Shown here: positions 16,582 to 25,660 of the stretch, piece after piece
Layout: each line of letters begins with the position of its first letter
Position numbering within the stretch: the stretch's first letter is position 1
Source of the DNA: Curvibacter sp. PD_MW3
GTDB taxonomy: Bacteria > Pseudomonadota > Gammaproteobacteria > Burkholderiales > Burkholderiaceae_C
Assembly: GCA_002633085.1 (NCBI GenBank)
Contig: NSIV01000003.1
Coordinates: 62,001 to 126,000 of the forward strand
Direction of reading: 5' to 3'
DNA: 64,000 nucleotides
Position numbers and translations under genes: made by a program
The notes under the pieces: model-generated
Databases searched by the model: none
Told to the model about the DNA's origin: nothing
Seen by the model: only the letters and a program-made list of their open reading frames with translations

Positions 16582-16622
16582 GAGGCGGAATCAAACCACC
16601 GACACGCGGATTTTCAATCCTC
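16582..16622 (-). pseudogene. tRNA-Phe(GAA) 3'-half fragment, candidate attachment-site remnant
   Basis: On the minus strand this reads GAGGATTGAAAATCCGC (anticodon arm, loop TTGAAAA with anticodon GAA), GTGTC (variable loop), then GGTGGTTTGATTCCGCC (T arm) and TC. It matches the 3' half of betaproteobacterial tRNA-Phe closely, with a changed T loop (TTTGATT in place of TTCGATT) and no acceptor 3' strand or CCA. The 5' half is absent. A tRNA 3' end at the edge of an AT-rich insert is what a site-specific integrase leaves behind. Confidence 0.7.
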
Positions 16623-16630
16623 ATCTCTAT

Positions 16631-17356
16631 TCAAGCAGCTTGGTACACCCACACCGGCTTCCCCTGCACCCCCTCTAGCTTCGCCACCGGCGTCAGCCCC
16701 ACGGCCTCGAACTCCAGACTGACCAGCCAGGCCTCAGGCTTGAGTTCCGCCCTCGCCTTTTCGATGGCGCGCGGCATGCTCTCCGGGCGCTGGAACAAAT
16801 ACACCAGGTCGTAACCCGACCAGTCCGCTTTCCAGATATCGCCCCGCACCACCGTCGCCCACGGGCAGCGGCGGGCGCAGAGCCAACGCAGCGGCCAGCT
16901 CCATTCGATGCCGTGCAGTTCGGCCAGCGGGTAGGCCTGGCGCAGTGCCTGCAGGCCGTGGCCAAGGCCACAGCCAGCGTCCAGCACTTTCGCGCCCGGC
17001 TCCAGCGGCGCGACGTTGGGTAGTTCGTTCAGTGCATCGGCCGGGGTGGGAAACAGCGGTGCGTCGCGCCAGGCATTCAGCGGGTAGATCAGGGCCAGCA
17101 GGGCCAGTGGCAGCAGCCAGCCCCAGGCCGGCAGGGCCAAGCCGCCGGCGAGCAAGGCCGAGAGCGGAAAACCCAGGCCGATGATGAGGCGGCGCCACCA
17201 GTTGGCGCCCAGCACGCTCAAGACCACCCCCGCGCCGGAGGCCAGCGCCAGTGCGAGCACCGCGTTCAGGCCCGCGCGCAGCGACAGCACCAACAGCAGC
17301 CACGCCAGCCCCCAGGCCAAGAGTGCTGGCAGGGGCCAGGGCAGACGGGCCAGCAT
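16631..17356 (-). CDS. Membrane-anchored class I methyltransferase
   Basis: A 241-aa protein whose first 95 residues are about four hydrophobic helices, followed by a compact SAM-binding domain with motif I VLDAGCGLGHGL, HGIEWS (acidic loop), VRGDIWKADWSGYDLVYLF and a C-terminal strand. It starts 18 bp after the parB stop on the same strand, so it probably belongs to the parA-parB transcript. Membrane-anchored methyltransferases of this type are seen in Burkholderiales; the substrate is unknown. Confidence 0.78.
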   Translation of the reverse strand: MLARLPWPLPALLAWGLAWLLLVLSLRAGLNAVLALALASGAGVVLSVLGANWWRRLIIGLGFPLSALLAGGLALPAWGWLLPLALLALIYPLNAWRDAPLFPTPADALNELPNVAPLEPGAKVLDAGCGLGHGLQALRQAYPLAELHGIEWSWPLRWLCARRCPWATVVRGDIWKADWSGYDLVYLFQRPESMPRAIEKARAELKPEAWLVSLEFEAVGLTPVAKLEGVQGKPVWVYQAA

Positions 17357-17374
17357 GCGGGTGGCCGGGTTAGT

Positions 17375-18307
17375 TTAGTGGCCGTTGCCGCGCAGGCGGT
17401 CGATCAGGCCGTTGAGTTCGTCGAGCGAGCCGAACTGGATGCTGAGCTCACCCATCTCTTCCACGCGGCCGTGGCGCTTGACGCGTTTCTTGACGCGCAC
17501 TTCGACCTCGGCGGTCAACAGGTCGGACAGTTCTTCTTCCACGCGCTTGAGGTCACGCGACTTTTCCTTGCCCGGTTTCTGCGGCGTGAGGGAGAACTCG
17601 GCACCGAGTTTTTTCACCAGGCTCTCGGCCTCGCGCACCGACATCTTCTTGGCGGTGATCTGGTTGGCGGCGGTGATCTGGGCCGCGCGGTCCAGCGCCA
17701 GCAAGGCGCGGGCGTGGCCCATGTCGAGGTCGCCGGCCATCAGCATGGTCTGCACCGGCTCGGCCAGATTCAGCAGGCGCAGCAGGTTGCTGGCGGCGCT
17801 GCGTGAACGGCCGACGGCTTGCGCCGCCTGTTCGTGAGTAAGCCCAAACTCTTTGATGAGTCGCTGCAGGCCTTGCGCCTCTTCCAGCGGATTCAGGTCT
17901 TCACGCTGGATGTTTTCGATCAGCGCCATGGCGGCGGCGGCCTCGTTGGGCACGTCGCGCACCAGCACCGGCACGCTGTCCAGACCGGCCAACTTGGAGG
18001 CGCGGAAGCGGCGTTCACCGGCGATGATTTCGAACTTGCCGGCGTTCGGGCCGTCATGGAGCTTGCGCACCAGGATCGGCTGCATGATGCCCTGCGCCTT
18101 GATGGACTCGGCCAGTTCGTACAGCGCGCCCTCGTCCATGCGGGTGCGCGGCTGGTACTGGCCGGCCACCATGTCGGTCAGCAACAGCGAGGCCGGCTGG
18201 CCAGCGTTGGCGCCGGCCGCAGCGGCGGCCTCAGCGGCTTCGTCCACTTTGGGGCCCAGCAGGGCTTCGAGTCCACGGCCCAGGCCTTTGGGTTTTTTGG
18301 TCACCAT
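17375..18307 (-). CDS. parB: Chromosome partitioning protein ParB
   Basis: A 310-aa CTP-dependent DNA clamp that loads at parS and segregates the origin region. GLGRGLEALLG near the N-terminus is the ParA-stimulating motif, GERRFRA (about 97-103) the CTP-binding motif, ENIQREDLNPLEEA and the HTH around LTHEQAAQAVGRSRSAASN recognise parS, and the C-terminal dimerisation domain is present. Three consensus parS sites lie 2-4 kb away in rsmG and mnmG. It is separated from parA by a small hydrolase gene. Confidence 0.97.
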   Translation of the reverse strand: MVTKKPKGLGRGLEALLGPKVDEAAEAAAAAGANAGQPASLLLTDMVAGQYQPRTRMDEGALYELAESIKAQGIMQPILVRKLHDGPNAGKFEIIAGERRFRASKLAGLDSVPVLVRDVPNEAAAAMALIENIQREDLNPLEEAQGLQRLIKEFGLTHEQAAQAVGRSRSAASNLLRLLNLAEPVQTMLMAGDLDMGHARALLALDRAAQITAANQITAKKMSVREAESLVKKLGAEFSLTPQKPGKEKSRDLKRVEEELSDLLTAEVEVRVKKRVKRHGRVEEMGELSIQFGSLDELNGLIDRLRGNGH

Positions 18308-18327
18308 GACGGTCCTCTTTTTCTCTT

Positions 18328-18870
18328 TTAATTTAAATCGGTCAGCCGGCGCAGCAGCGCCTGGCCCTGCGGCCAGTCGCCCAAACCTGAGTCGGCGTTG
18401 ATGTGGCCGGCGTTGCCCAGGTCCACCAGTTCGGCGCCCCAGTCGCGTGCCAGGCTGTCGGCTTTCTCAAACGTGCAATGCACGTCGTCGCGGCTGGCCA
18501 CCAGAATACTTTTGAACGGCAGCGAAGAGCGCACGATGGGCGACCAGCTTGGCAGCAGCGGCCGCATGGCCTCGCGCTCCACGTCGCCCGGCGCCACCAG
18601 CAGCGCGGCCTTGACGCGTTGGGTGTTCTGCGAGTGCGCGGCCCAGGCCGCCACCTGGATGCAGCCCAGGCTGTGCGCCACCAGCACGGCCGGTTCGTCA
18701 CAGCGCAGCACGGCTTCTTCCAGTTGCATCAACCAGTCGCCGCGCAACGGACGTTCCCAGTCGTGCTGCTGCACGCGCGTGTAGCCGTGCGCCGCTTCCC
18801 ACCGGCTTTGCCAGTGCGCCGGGCCGGAGTTCTGCCAGCCGGGCAGGACAAGAACGTTGGCGGGCTTCAT
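18328..18870 (-). CDS. RBBP9/YdeN-family serine hydrolase
   Basis: A 180-aa alpha/beta hydrolase: VLPGWQNSGPAHWQSRWE is the RBBP9/YdeN opening, AHSLGC holds the nucleophile serine, SRDDVHC the acid and GNAGHINADSGLG the histidine. The gene sits between parA and parB on the same strand, 20 bp upstream of parB. The family is structurally known but poorly defined in function. A dispersed repeat lies immediately upstream, between it and parA. Confidence 0.9.
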   Translation of the reverse strand: MKPANVLVLPGWQNSGPAHWQSRWEAAHGYTRVQQHDWERPLRGDWLMQLEEAVLRCDEPAVLVAHSLGCIQVAAWAAHSQNTQRVKAALLVAPGDVEREAMRPLLPSWSPIVRSSLPFKSILVASRDDVHCTFEKADSLARDWGAELVDLGNAGHINADSGLGDWPQGQALLRRLTDLN

Positions 18871-18916
18871 TTGCTATTATTTTGATAGCTGTTAGCACAA
18901 TAGGGACAAGGGCTAA
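18871..18916. repeat. Comamonadaceae GCTAT-N-ATAGC dispersed repeat, copy A
   Basis: TTGCTATTATTTTGATAGCT followed by GTTAGCACAATAGGGACAAGGGCTA. The core is an imperfect palindrome (GCTAT/ATAGC). The same core and tail recur at 33994-34038 and 58701-58750. It lies in the short gap between parA and the hydrolase gene. Confidence 0.8.
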
Positions 18917-18936
18917 GGGCGTATTTCTCTTGGAAA

Positions 18937-19722
18937 TCACATGGCCTTGATGCGCTCCACCATTTCCTCGGCGAAGCTGATGAAAGCCTGCGCGCCCTTG
19001 GACGACGGGTCGAACACCACACCCGGCACGCCGTAGCTGGGCGCTTCGGCCAGGCGCACGTTGCGCGGGATGACGGTGTTGAACACCTTGTCGCCGAAGT
19101 GGCTCTTGAGCTGGTCGCTCACCTGCTGCTGCAGCGTGATGCGCGGGTCGAACATGACACGCAGCAGGCCGATGATCTGCAGGTCCTTGTTGAGGTTGGC
19201 GTGCACCTGCTTGATGGTGTTGACCAGATCGGTCAGGCCTTCGAGCGCAAAGTACTCGCACTGCATCGGCACGATGACACCGTGCGCGCTGCACAGGCCG
19301 TTGAGCGTGAGCATGGACAGGCTGGGCGGGCAGTCGATCAGCACGAAGTCGTATTCGGCATCGACCTGCGCCAGCGCTTCTTTCAGGCGCTTCTCGCGCC
19401 GCTCCACTTCCACCAGTTCGACCTCGGCACCAGCCAGTTCGCGGTTGGCACCCAGGATGTCGTAACCGCAGCCGCCTTCGATCAGCTTGTCGCTCTTGGC
19501 CCGCGCTTCGGCTACCGAGGCGGACTCCAGCAGAACGTCATAGACCGTCAGCTCCAGCTTGCGCTTGTCCACGCCCGAGCCCATGGTGGCATTGCCCTGC
19601 GGGTCGAGGTCGATCATCAGCACGCGCTGGCCGACCTTGGCCAGACCGGCCGCCAGGTTGACCGTGGTGGTGGTCTTGCCGACGCCACCTTTTTGGTTGG
19701 CAACGCAGAAAATTTTGGCCAT
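18937..19722 (-). CDS. parA: Chromosome partitioning ATPase ParA
   Basis: A 261-aa Walker-type ATPase with the deviant P-loop KGGVGKTTT (11-19), the DLDPQGNATMGSG motif and LIDCPPSLSMLT. Length and the lack of an N-terminal HTH mark it as the chromosomal (type Ib-like short) ParA/Soj. It works with ParB to move origin regions apart. The start MAKIFCVANQ at 19722 is fixed by the P-loop. It lies downstream of a LysE-type exporter gene and upstream of the hydrolase and parB. Confidence 0.97.
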   Translation of the reverse strand: MAKIFCVANQKGGVGKTTTTVNLAAGLAKVGQRVLMIDLDPQGNATMGSGVDKRKLELTVYDVLLESASVAEARAKSDKLIEGGCGYDILGANRELAGAEVELVEVERREKRLKEALAQVDAEYDFVLIDCPPSLSMLTLNGLCSAHGVIVPMQCEYFALEGLTDLVNTIKQVHANLNKDLQIIGLLRVMFDPRITLQQQVSDQLKSHFGDKVFNTVIPRNVRLAEAPSYGVPGVVFDPSSKGAQAFISFAEEMVERIKAM

Positions 19723-19754
19723 GGCGTGGTGTCCCTTGTGTCTTTGGAGTCGTG

Positions 19755-20369
19755 TTATCTGGTGAAAGCGAGTCGCAGGCCGAAACCGACCAGGCACAGG
19801 CCGGCCAGTTTTTCCAGCACGCGGCCAACCAGCGGGTTGGCGCGCAGGTGCCCGGCCAGATGGTGCGTGAGCAACGTCATGGTCAGGCCGTAGAGAAAGG
19901 TCAGCACGGCAATCGTCAGCGCCATGAAGCCGAAAGTGGGCAGGCCCTGGTGCTGGGCCGGATCGACGAACAGCGGGAAGAAGGCCATGTAGAACACGAT
20001 GGCCTTGGGATTGAGCAGGGTGATCATCATGGCCTGCCGCAGGTAATGGCCGGCCTTGATGTTGAGCACCGGCGCCGCACCGGGTTTGGCCAGCAGCATC
20101 ACGACGCCCAGCCAGGCCAGGTAGGCAGCGCCCAGCCACTGCACGGCATGGAAGGCCGTCGGGTAGGCCAGCAGCAATGCTGCCACCCCGGCCACCGCGG
20201 CCCACATCAGCACCTGGTCACCCAGGATCACCCCGAGGGTCGCCGCCAACCCGCCGCGCACCCCACCCTTACCGGTGGAGGTGATCAGGGCCAGGTTGCC
20301 CGGGCCGGGAATCAGCAGAAAAATGATGACCGTGGCGACAAATGCGCCGTAGTCCGCGACACCAAACAT
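19755..20369 (-). CDS. LysE/RhtB-family amino-acid exporter
   Basis: A 204-aa inner-membrane protein with about six hydrophobic helices, the family motif IPGPGNLALI near the N-terminus and NPKAIVFYMAFFPLF in the middle. Substrate is unassigned; homoserine, threonine or other amino acids are typical. Its insertion between rsmG and parA is common in this group of bacteria and probably gives co-transcription without a functional link. Confidence 0.92.
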   Translation of the reverse strand: MFGVADYGAFVATVIIFLLIPGPGNLALITSTGKGGVRGGLAATLGVILGDQVLMWAAVAGVAALLLAYPTAFHAVQWLGAAYLAWLGVVMLLAKPGAAPVLNIKAGHYLRQAMMITLLNPKAIVFYMAFFPLFVDPAQHQGLPTFGFMALTIAVLTFLYGLTMTLLTHHLAGHLRANPLVGRVLEKLAGLCLVGFGLRLAFTR

Positions 20370-20476
20370 GGGGGAATTCCAGGAAACCGAAGGCCTGAGT
20401 TTACGTTAGGTTGACCGCTCGGCCCGGGCGGTCGCGGCAGGTGAATTCCCGACCCCGCCACCCAACTGCCGCGGCC

Positions 20477-21139
20477 TCAAGCCTGCGGGCGCATCCAGAC
20501 GATGCAGCGCTCGGCACCCAGCCCGGGCACGGCCAGTTGTTCCACGTGAAACACAGCCACGTCGGCCGGCAGTTGCGCCAGCTCGTCGGCCGGCGGCTTG
20601 CCCTTCATGGCCAGCCAGAAACCGGCCGGCGCCAGCGCGCTGCGCGACCAGTTGGTGAAGTCCACCAGTGAGGCGAAGGCACGGGAGCAAACCACGTCAT
20701 ACCCCTCGCTCAGGGTCTCGACCCGGGCATGCAGACCACGCAGGTTGGGCAGCTTGAGCGCCACTGCCGCCTGCTGGACGAAGGCTGCTTTCTTGGCCAC
20801 GGTGTCGACGCAGGTCACCGTGATGTCCGGGCAGCAGATGGCGACCACCACCCCCGGCAGGCCGGCACCGGCGCCAACGTCGAGCAATTTGAAGCCGGCA
20901 CCATCAGCCGGCGCCCTGCCCTGCAGTTGCTGCCGCAAAGGCTGGATCACGGCCAGGCTGTCGAGCAGGTGGTGGGTCAGCATCTCGGCCGGGTCCCGCA
21001 CTGCCGTCAGGTTGTAGACCTTGTTCCATTTCTGAATCAGGGCCAGGTAGTCGAGCAACTGGGTGAACTGGGCTTCGCTCAAGTCCAGGCCAAGTGCCTG
21101 CACCCCGTCTTTCAGGGTGGTCTGCAATGTGGCGCTCAT
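20477..21139 (-). CDS. rsmG: 16S rRNA (guanine527-N7)-methyltransferase
   Basis: A 220-aa SAM-dependent methyltransferase (GidB). [20 protein letters not shown] and [17 protein letters not shown] are the family signatures, and [12 protein letters not shown] is the catalytic-region motif. Its start overlaps the mnmG stop by 4 nt (ATGA), indicating translational coupling. A parS site lies in its 3' part at 20538-20553. Confidence 0.97.
   Translation of the reverse strand: MSATLQTTLKDGVQALGLDLSEAQFTQLLDYLALIQKWNKVYNLTAVRDPAEMLTHHLLDSLAVIQPLRQQLQGRAPADGAGFKLLDVGAGAGLPGVVVAICCPDITVTCVDTVAKKAAFVQQAAVALKLPNLRGLHARVETLSEGYDVVCSRAFASLVDFTNWSRSALAPAGFWLAMKGKPPADELAQLPADVAVFHVEQLAVPGLGAERCIVWMRPQA
20538..20553. 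promoter_or_regulatory. parS site 1 (inside rsmG)
   Basis: TGTTCCACGTGAAACA differs from the fully symmetrical parS 16-mer at one base. It is in the rsmG coding sequence, where it encodes part of FHVEQ, about 2.2 kb from parB. Confidence 0.88.
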
Positions 21140-23142
21140 GCTCCGGCCGCTTCCGTCTCTAACGTGGCAAAGCCTTTGAATCCACTCTTCTTCAAATGGA
21201 TCAGCAGCAGCGAGATGCTGGCCGGCGTGATGCCGGAGATGCGGGATGCCTGGCCCAGGGTTTCCGGCCGGTGTTTTTGCAGCTTCTGCCGCGCCTCGAT
21301 CGACAGGGCCGAGACCTGCAGGTAGTCCAGGTCGGCCGGCAGCTTGAGGCCCTCGTAATGGGAAGCGCGCTCGACCTCCCCTTTCTGGCGGTCGATGTAG
21401 CCGGAATACTTGGCGGCAATCTCCAGTTGCTCCACCACCGCCTGGTACAGATCACCCAGTGTTTCACGTGAAACACCGCCGGCTGACTGCCCCGCGCCAG
21501 CGCCTTCCGATTTCAGGGTGGCGTACTTGCCGCCGTCCAGCGACATCAGACCGGCGTAGCTCACGTCCGGCCGGCGCAGCAGGTCGAACAGGTTGTACTC
21601 GCGCTCGATGGTGGTGCCCAGCACACGCTCGGCTTCGGCCGCAGCCAAAATGCGCGGGTTGACCCAGGTGGCTTTCAGGCGCTCTGTTTCACGTGAAACA
21701 GCATCGCGCTTGCGGCTGAAGGCGTCCCAGCGGGCGTCGTCCACCAAGCCCATCTGGCGGCCGGCTTCGGTCAGGCGCATGTCGGCGTTGTCTTCCCGCA
21801 GCTGCAGGCGGAACTCGGCCCGACTGGTGAACATGCGGTAGGGCTCGGTCACGCCCTTGGTAATCAGGTCGTCCACCAGCACACCCAGGTAGGCTTCGTC
21901 GCGGCGCGGCAGCCAAGACGCTTCGCCCCGGCACTGCAGCGCGGCGTTGATGCCGGCGAACAGGCCCTGGGCTGCCGCCTCTTCATAACCGGTGGTGCCG
22001 TTGATCTGGCCAGCAAAGAACAGGCCGCCGATCTGGCGGGTCTCGAAACTGCTTTTCAGTTCGCGCGGGTCGAAGTAGTCGTACTCGATGGCGTAACCCG
22101 GGCGCAGGATGTGGGCGTTCTCCAGCCCTTTCATGGAACGGACCAGGTCGTACTGAATGTCGAACGGCAGGCTGGTCGAGATGCCGTTGGGGTAGTACTC
22201 GTGGGTGGTCAGGCCTTCGGGCTCCAGGAAGATCTGGTGGCTGTCCTTGTCGGCGAAGCGGTTGATCTTGTCTTCCACGCTCGGGCAATAACGCGGGCCG
22301 ACGCCCTCGATCTTGCCGGTGAACATGGGGCTGCGGTCGAAGCCGGAACGGATGATCTCGTGGGTGCGTTCGTTGGTGTGGGTGATCCAGCACGGCAGCT
22401 GCTGCGGGTGCATGGCCGCGTTGCCCATGAAACTGAACACCGGCACGCCCTGCTCTTCGTTCATGCCGCCGGGCATACCATCGCCGGGTTGCTCGGTGCA
22501 CTTCGAGAAGTCGATGCTGCGGCCATCCAGCCGCGGCGGGGTGCCGGTCTTGAGGCGGCCCTGCGGCAGCTTGAGTTCCTTGAGACGGGCGCTGAGCGAC
22601 ACCGCCGGCGGATCACCGGCGCGGCCGGCCGCGTAGTTGTTCAGGCCGACGTGGATCTTGCCATCCAGAAAGGTTCCGGCTGTCAAAACGACGGTCCGGC
22701 TACGGAAGCGGATGCCGACCTGGGTCACCGCCCCCACCACGCGGTCACCTTCCACCATGAGGTCGTCTACCGCCTGCTGGAACAGCCAGAGGTTGGGCTG
22801 GTTTTCCAGCCGGCGGCGGATGGCGGCTTTATAAAGAATGCGGTCGGCCTGGGCACGTGTGGCGCGTACGGCCGGGCCCTTGGAGCTGTTGAGAATACGG
22901 AACTGGATGCCGCCTTCGTCGGTGGCAATGGCCATGGCACCGCCCAGCGCATCCACCTCTTTCACCAGGTGGCCCTTGCCGATGCCGCCGATGGACGGGT
23001 TGCAGCTCATCTGGCCCAGGGTCTCGATGTTGTGGCTCAGCAGCAGGGTCTTGCACCCCATGCGGGCGGCCGCGAGCGCGGCTTCGGTGCCGGCATGGCC
23101 GCCGCCGACGACGATGACATCGAATTCTTGTGGGTACAACAT
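21136..23142 (-). CDS. mnmG: tRNA uridine 5-carboxymethylaminomethyl modification enzyme
   Basis: A 668-aa FAD protein (GidA) that with MnmE modifies the wobble uridine of several tRNAs. [18 protein letters not shown] is the dinucleotide-binding N-terminus, [21 protein letters not shown] and [11 protein letters not shown] are family signatures, and the C-terminal helical domain is complete. The start MLYPQEFDV at 23142 is chosen on family length; the frame stays open to 23223. Two parS 16-mers lie inside the gene and force the peptide VSRET to occur twice. mnmE is not in the window. Confidence 0.97.
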   Translation of the reverse strand: MLYPQEFDVIVVGGGHAGTEAALAAARMGCKTLLLSHNIETLGQMSCNPSIGGIGKGHLVKEVDALGGAMAIATDEGGIQFRILNSSKGPAVRATRAQADRILYKAAIRRRLENQPNLWLFQQAVDDLMVEGDRVVGAVTQVGIRFRSRTVVLTAGTFLDGKIHVGLNNYAAGRAGDPPAVSLSARLKELKLPQGRLKTGTPPRLDGRSIDFSKCTEQPGDGMPGGMNEEQGVPVFSFMGNAAMHPQQLPCWITHTNERTHEIIRSGFDRSPMFTGKIEGVGPRYCPSVEDKINRFADKDSHQIFLEPEGLTTHEYYPNGISTSLPFDIQYDLVRSMKGLENAHILRPGYAIEYDYFDPRELKSSFETRQIGGLFFAGQINGTTGYEEAAAQGLFAGINAALQCRGEASWLPRRDEAYLGVLVDDLITKGVTEPYRMFTSRAEFRLQLREDNADMRLTEAGRQMGLVDDARWDAFSRKRDAVSRETERLKATWVNPRILAAAEAERVLGTTIEREYNLFDLLRRPDVSYAGLMSLDGGKYATLKSEGAGAGQSAGGVSRETLGDLYQAVVEQLEIAAKYSGYIDRQKGEVERASHYEGLKLPADLDYLQVSALSIEARQKLQKHRPETLGQASRISGITPASISLLLIHLKKSGFKGFATLETEAAGA
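21460..21475. promoter_or_regulatory. parS site 2 (inside mnmG)
   Basis: TGTTTCACGTGAAACA is a perfect match to the symmetrical consensus parS bound by chromosomal ParB. It is in frame inside mnmG and encodes VSRET in [11 protein letters not shown]. Confidence 0.95.
21685..21700. promoter_or_regulatory. parS site 3 (inside mnmG)
   Basis: A second perfect TGTTTCACGTGAAACA, 225 bp from site 2 (21460), encoding VSRET in [11 protein letters not shown]. The same reading phase is used at both sites. Confidence 0.95.
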
Positions 23143-23270
23143 GGTGCAGGGGGTGACCGCCAAGCGGTCTGCGCAGGGGAAAGAACCCGCAATTTTAGCC
23201 GGCCGGGCCGATTTACGCGACAATTAAGGATATAAATCCGGCCCTCGCCCAGGTGCCATATGCGCCAGGC

Positions 23271-23289
23271 GCTACAAACTTCATAGCAA
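23271..23289. repeat. Degenerate GCTA-N-ATAGC repeat, copy D
   Basis: GCTACAAACTTCATAGCAA resembles the reverse complement of the core of the repeats at 18871 and 33994. It ends just before the YkgJ-type gene start at 23295. Confidence 0.5.
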
Positions 23290-23294
23290 ATCAC

Positions 23295-23564
23295 ATGGAT
23301 TGCCGTCCCGGCTGTGGCGCCTGCTGCATTGCCCCCTCAATTTCCAGCCCGATTCCCGGCATGCCCGTCATCAACGGGGTCAGCAAACCGGCCGGCGTGC
23401 GCTGCATCCAGCTCGATGCGGCCAACCGCTGCCTGATCTTCGGCCAACCCGGGCGACCGGCGGTCTGCAGCAGCCTCATGCCCTCGCCCGCCATGTGCGG
23501 CGAGTCCAACGCCCAGGCCCTGCAGTTCCTGACCGAGCTCGAACGAGAGACTCGACCAAATTGA
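23295..23564 (+). CDS. YkgJ-family cysteine-cluster protein
   Basis: An 89-aa cytoplasmic protein with cysteines at 3, 7, 10, 11, 37, 46, 58 and 68, of which [11 protein letters not shown] and the later CxxC-spaced set match the YkgJ family, thought to bind zinc or an Fe-S centre. The ATG at 23295 begins the conserved CRPGCGACC block; there is no good ribosome-binding site. It is divergent from mnmG and is followed by a GGDEF gene after 79 bp. Confidence 0.9.
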   Translation: MDCRPGCGACCIAPSISSPIPGMPVINGVSKPAGVRCIQLDAANRCLIFGQPGRPAVCSSLMPSPAMCGESNAQALQFLTELERETRPN

Positions 23565-23643
23565 TGTGAGTCAAGGACAAAATTGGCTAAAAATGAAATA
23601 ATTGCAAAATCAAACAGCCAGACGCCATCAATAAGCTCCCTTC

Positions 23644-25626
23644 ATGAACCCGACCGACACAACCCTGCCTGTGGCGGTCAAGGCCAAACTCTGGCGTGGG
23701 CTGCCCGGCTTGGTGCTCGTCGGGGGCCTGGTACTCAGTGCCTTGATGTACGTGCAGAACCGGCACAACTTGGAGGAGCAACAAAGCGCCCTCTTCCAGT
23801 CCGAGGTTCGCAAGGCCGTCGAAATGATCGAGACCCGGATGGGCACGTATCTGCAGATCCTGCGTGCCACCGGTGGGCTGCTGAAAACGCAGCCCCAGGT
23901 CAGCCGGGAGCAGTTTCACAAATTCATCGACCAGCAAGGCGTCGGCACCGACCACACCGGCATCCAGGGGGTCGGGTTCGCGCGCCTGATTCGCCCTCAG
24001 GAACTGAGTGCACACATCGAGTCGGTCCGGCGCGAGGGCGCGGTCAACTACACCATCCGGCCCGAAGGCGAACGGCCGCTTTACTCGTCAGTTGTCTATC
24101 TGGCCCCCCCCCTGGGTCGCAACCTGCGCGCGATCGGCTACGACATGTACGCCGAGCCGGTGCGCCACCTTGCCATGCAACGGGCGGCCGACACAGGTGA
24201 AATAAGCCTGACGGGCAAGGTCCGCCTCGTGCAGGAAACCGGCCAGGACGAACAAGCCGGCTTCCTGGTCTACGCCCCGATCTATCGGGAAGGGGCTCCG
24301 CTCACCAACGTCGAAGAACGCCGCGCCGATCTGGTGGGTTGGGTTTACGCGCCGTTTCGCATGAACGACTTCCTGACCGGCGTCTACGGTGAGCACACCG
24401 GCAACCTGCTGATCGACATCTACGATGGGGTCGAGGCCACGCCGGCCAACCTGATGCACACCGAGCAGGCCACACCGCGCGACCCGAAGGACAAGCCCTC
24501 GACCATCTACGAAAGCGTGCAGACGCTGCACCTGCTGGGGCACACCTGGACGCTGCACATGCGGGCATCCGATCTGATGCTGTCCCGGATCGACGCCCGT
24601 CTGCCCACACTCCTGGGCCTGGGCGGCGCGCTCATGAGCCTGGTGCTTGCCTACCTGATCTGGGTGCTGGTCACCCGGCGCGAGCGGGCCATCGCCATGG
24701 CCGTGAAGATGAACGACGCGCTGGTGCAGGAGAGGGCCAAACTCTCCGCCATCATCGCCGGCACGCACGCCGGCACCTGGGAATGGAACGTGCAGACCGG
24801 CAAGACCACCTTCAACGAACATTGGGCCCAACTCATCGGCTACCAACTGTCAGAGCTTGAGCCCACCTCCATCGAAACCTGGAGCCGGCGCGCCCATCCG
24901 GACGACTTGAAAGCCTCCGAGGCGCTGCTCCAGCAGCATTTCAATGGCGAACTCGAATACTATGAATGCGAAGCTCGCATGCGCCACAAGGAAGGCCATT
25001 GGGTCTGGGTGCTCGACCGCGGCCAGCTCGCCAGCCGCACCCCCGATGGCAAGCCCCTGATGATGTACGGCACCCATCTGGACATCACGCATCACAAGCA
25101 ACTGGAAGAGAGCTACAAGCACGGCGCGCACCACGACCAGCTGACCGGACTGCCCAACCGCACTCTGCTGGCGGACCGGCTGGAGCACAGCCTGCTGGTC
25201 GCGCAGCGCAACCACGAGTCGCTGGCGCTGATGTTCATGGACATCGACGGCTTCAAGCAGGTCAACGACACGCATGGCCATGAAGCCGGCGACCTCGTGC
25301 TGCAAACCATGGCGCGGCGTATCCAGCGCTGCATCCGCGCCTCCGACACGCTGGCCCGCATTGGCGGTGACGAATTCGTGGTCCTGCTCCCGGATGTCAC
25401 CGACGAACACCACGCCTGGGTCCTGGCAGAAAAGATCGGCGCCATCGCACGCGAGCCAATCCCGCTGGCGGAAGGCGCCACCGCCTGCGTCTCGCTCAGC
25501 ATTGGCATCGCCCTTTACCCGGAACACGGCCAGGATGCGGCCACGCTGACCGAACACGCCGACCAGGCCATGTACAAGGTCAAAAAAGGCGGCAAAAATG
25601 CCGCCGAGATCTACCACGAAGACTGA
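23644..25626 (+). CDS. CHASE-PAS-GGDEF diguanylate cyclase
   Basis: A 660-aa membrane sensor: first TM helix (about 20-36), a periplasmic CHASE domain (about 75-270, with GVGFARL, YNYTIRPEG-like and IGYDMYAEP motifs), second TM (about 322-342), a PAS domain of the PAS_3 type (TWEWNVQTGKTTFNEHW, HPDDLKA, DRGQL), and a C-terminal GGDEF domain. The active site is GGDEF with an I-site RASD five residues before it. It should make c-di-GMP in response to a small periplasmic ligand. No EAL domain is present. Confidence 0.93.
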   Translation: MNPTDTTLPVAVKAKLWRGLPGLVLVGGLVLSALMYVQNRHNLEEQQSALFQSEVRKAVEMIETRMGTYLQILRATGGLLKTQPQVSREQFHKFIDQQGVGTDHTGIQGVGFARLIRPQELSAHIESVRREGAVNYTIRPEGERPLYSSVVYLAPPLGRNLRAIGYDMYAEPVRHLAMQRAADTGEISLTGKVRLVQETGQDEQAGFLVYAPIYREGAPLTNVEERRADLVGWVYAPFRMNDFLTGVYGEHTGNLLIDIYDGVEATPANLMHTEQATPRDPKDKPSTIYESVQTLHLLGHTWTLHMRASDLMLSRIDARLPTLLGLGGALMSLVLAYLIWVLVTRRERAIAMAVKMNDALVQERAKLSAIIAGTHAGTWEWNVQTGKTTFNEHWAQLIGYQLSELEPTSIETWSRRAHPDDLKASEALLQQHFNGELEYYECEARMRHKEGHWVWVLDRGQLASRTPDGKPLMMYGTHLDITHHKQLEESYKHGAHHDQLTGLPNRTLLADRLEHSLLVAQRNHESLALMFMDIDGFKQVNDTHGHEAGDLVLQTMARRIQRCIRASDTLARIGGDEFVVLLPDVTDEHHAWVLAEKIGAIAREPIPLAEGATACVSLSIGIALYPEHGQDAATLTEHADQAMYKVKKGGKNAAEIYHED

Positions 25627-25660
25627 GCCGCGGGTTAGCGCGGCTGCAGCCTCGCCCGCC

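Noticed and set aside
25626..25645. Perfect 7-bp hairpin AGCCGCG/CGCGGCT between convergent genes
   Set aside because: No T-run on either strand, short, and of ordinary frequency in GC-rich DNA; not called as a terminator.
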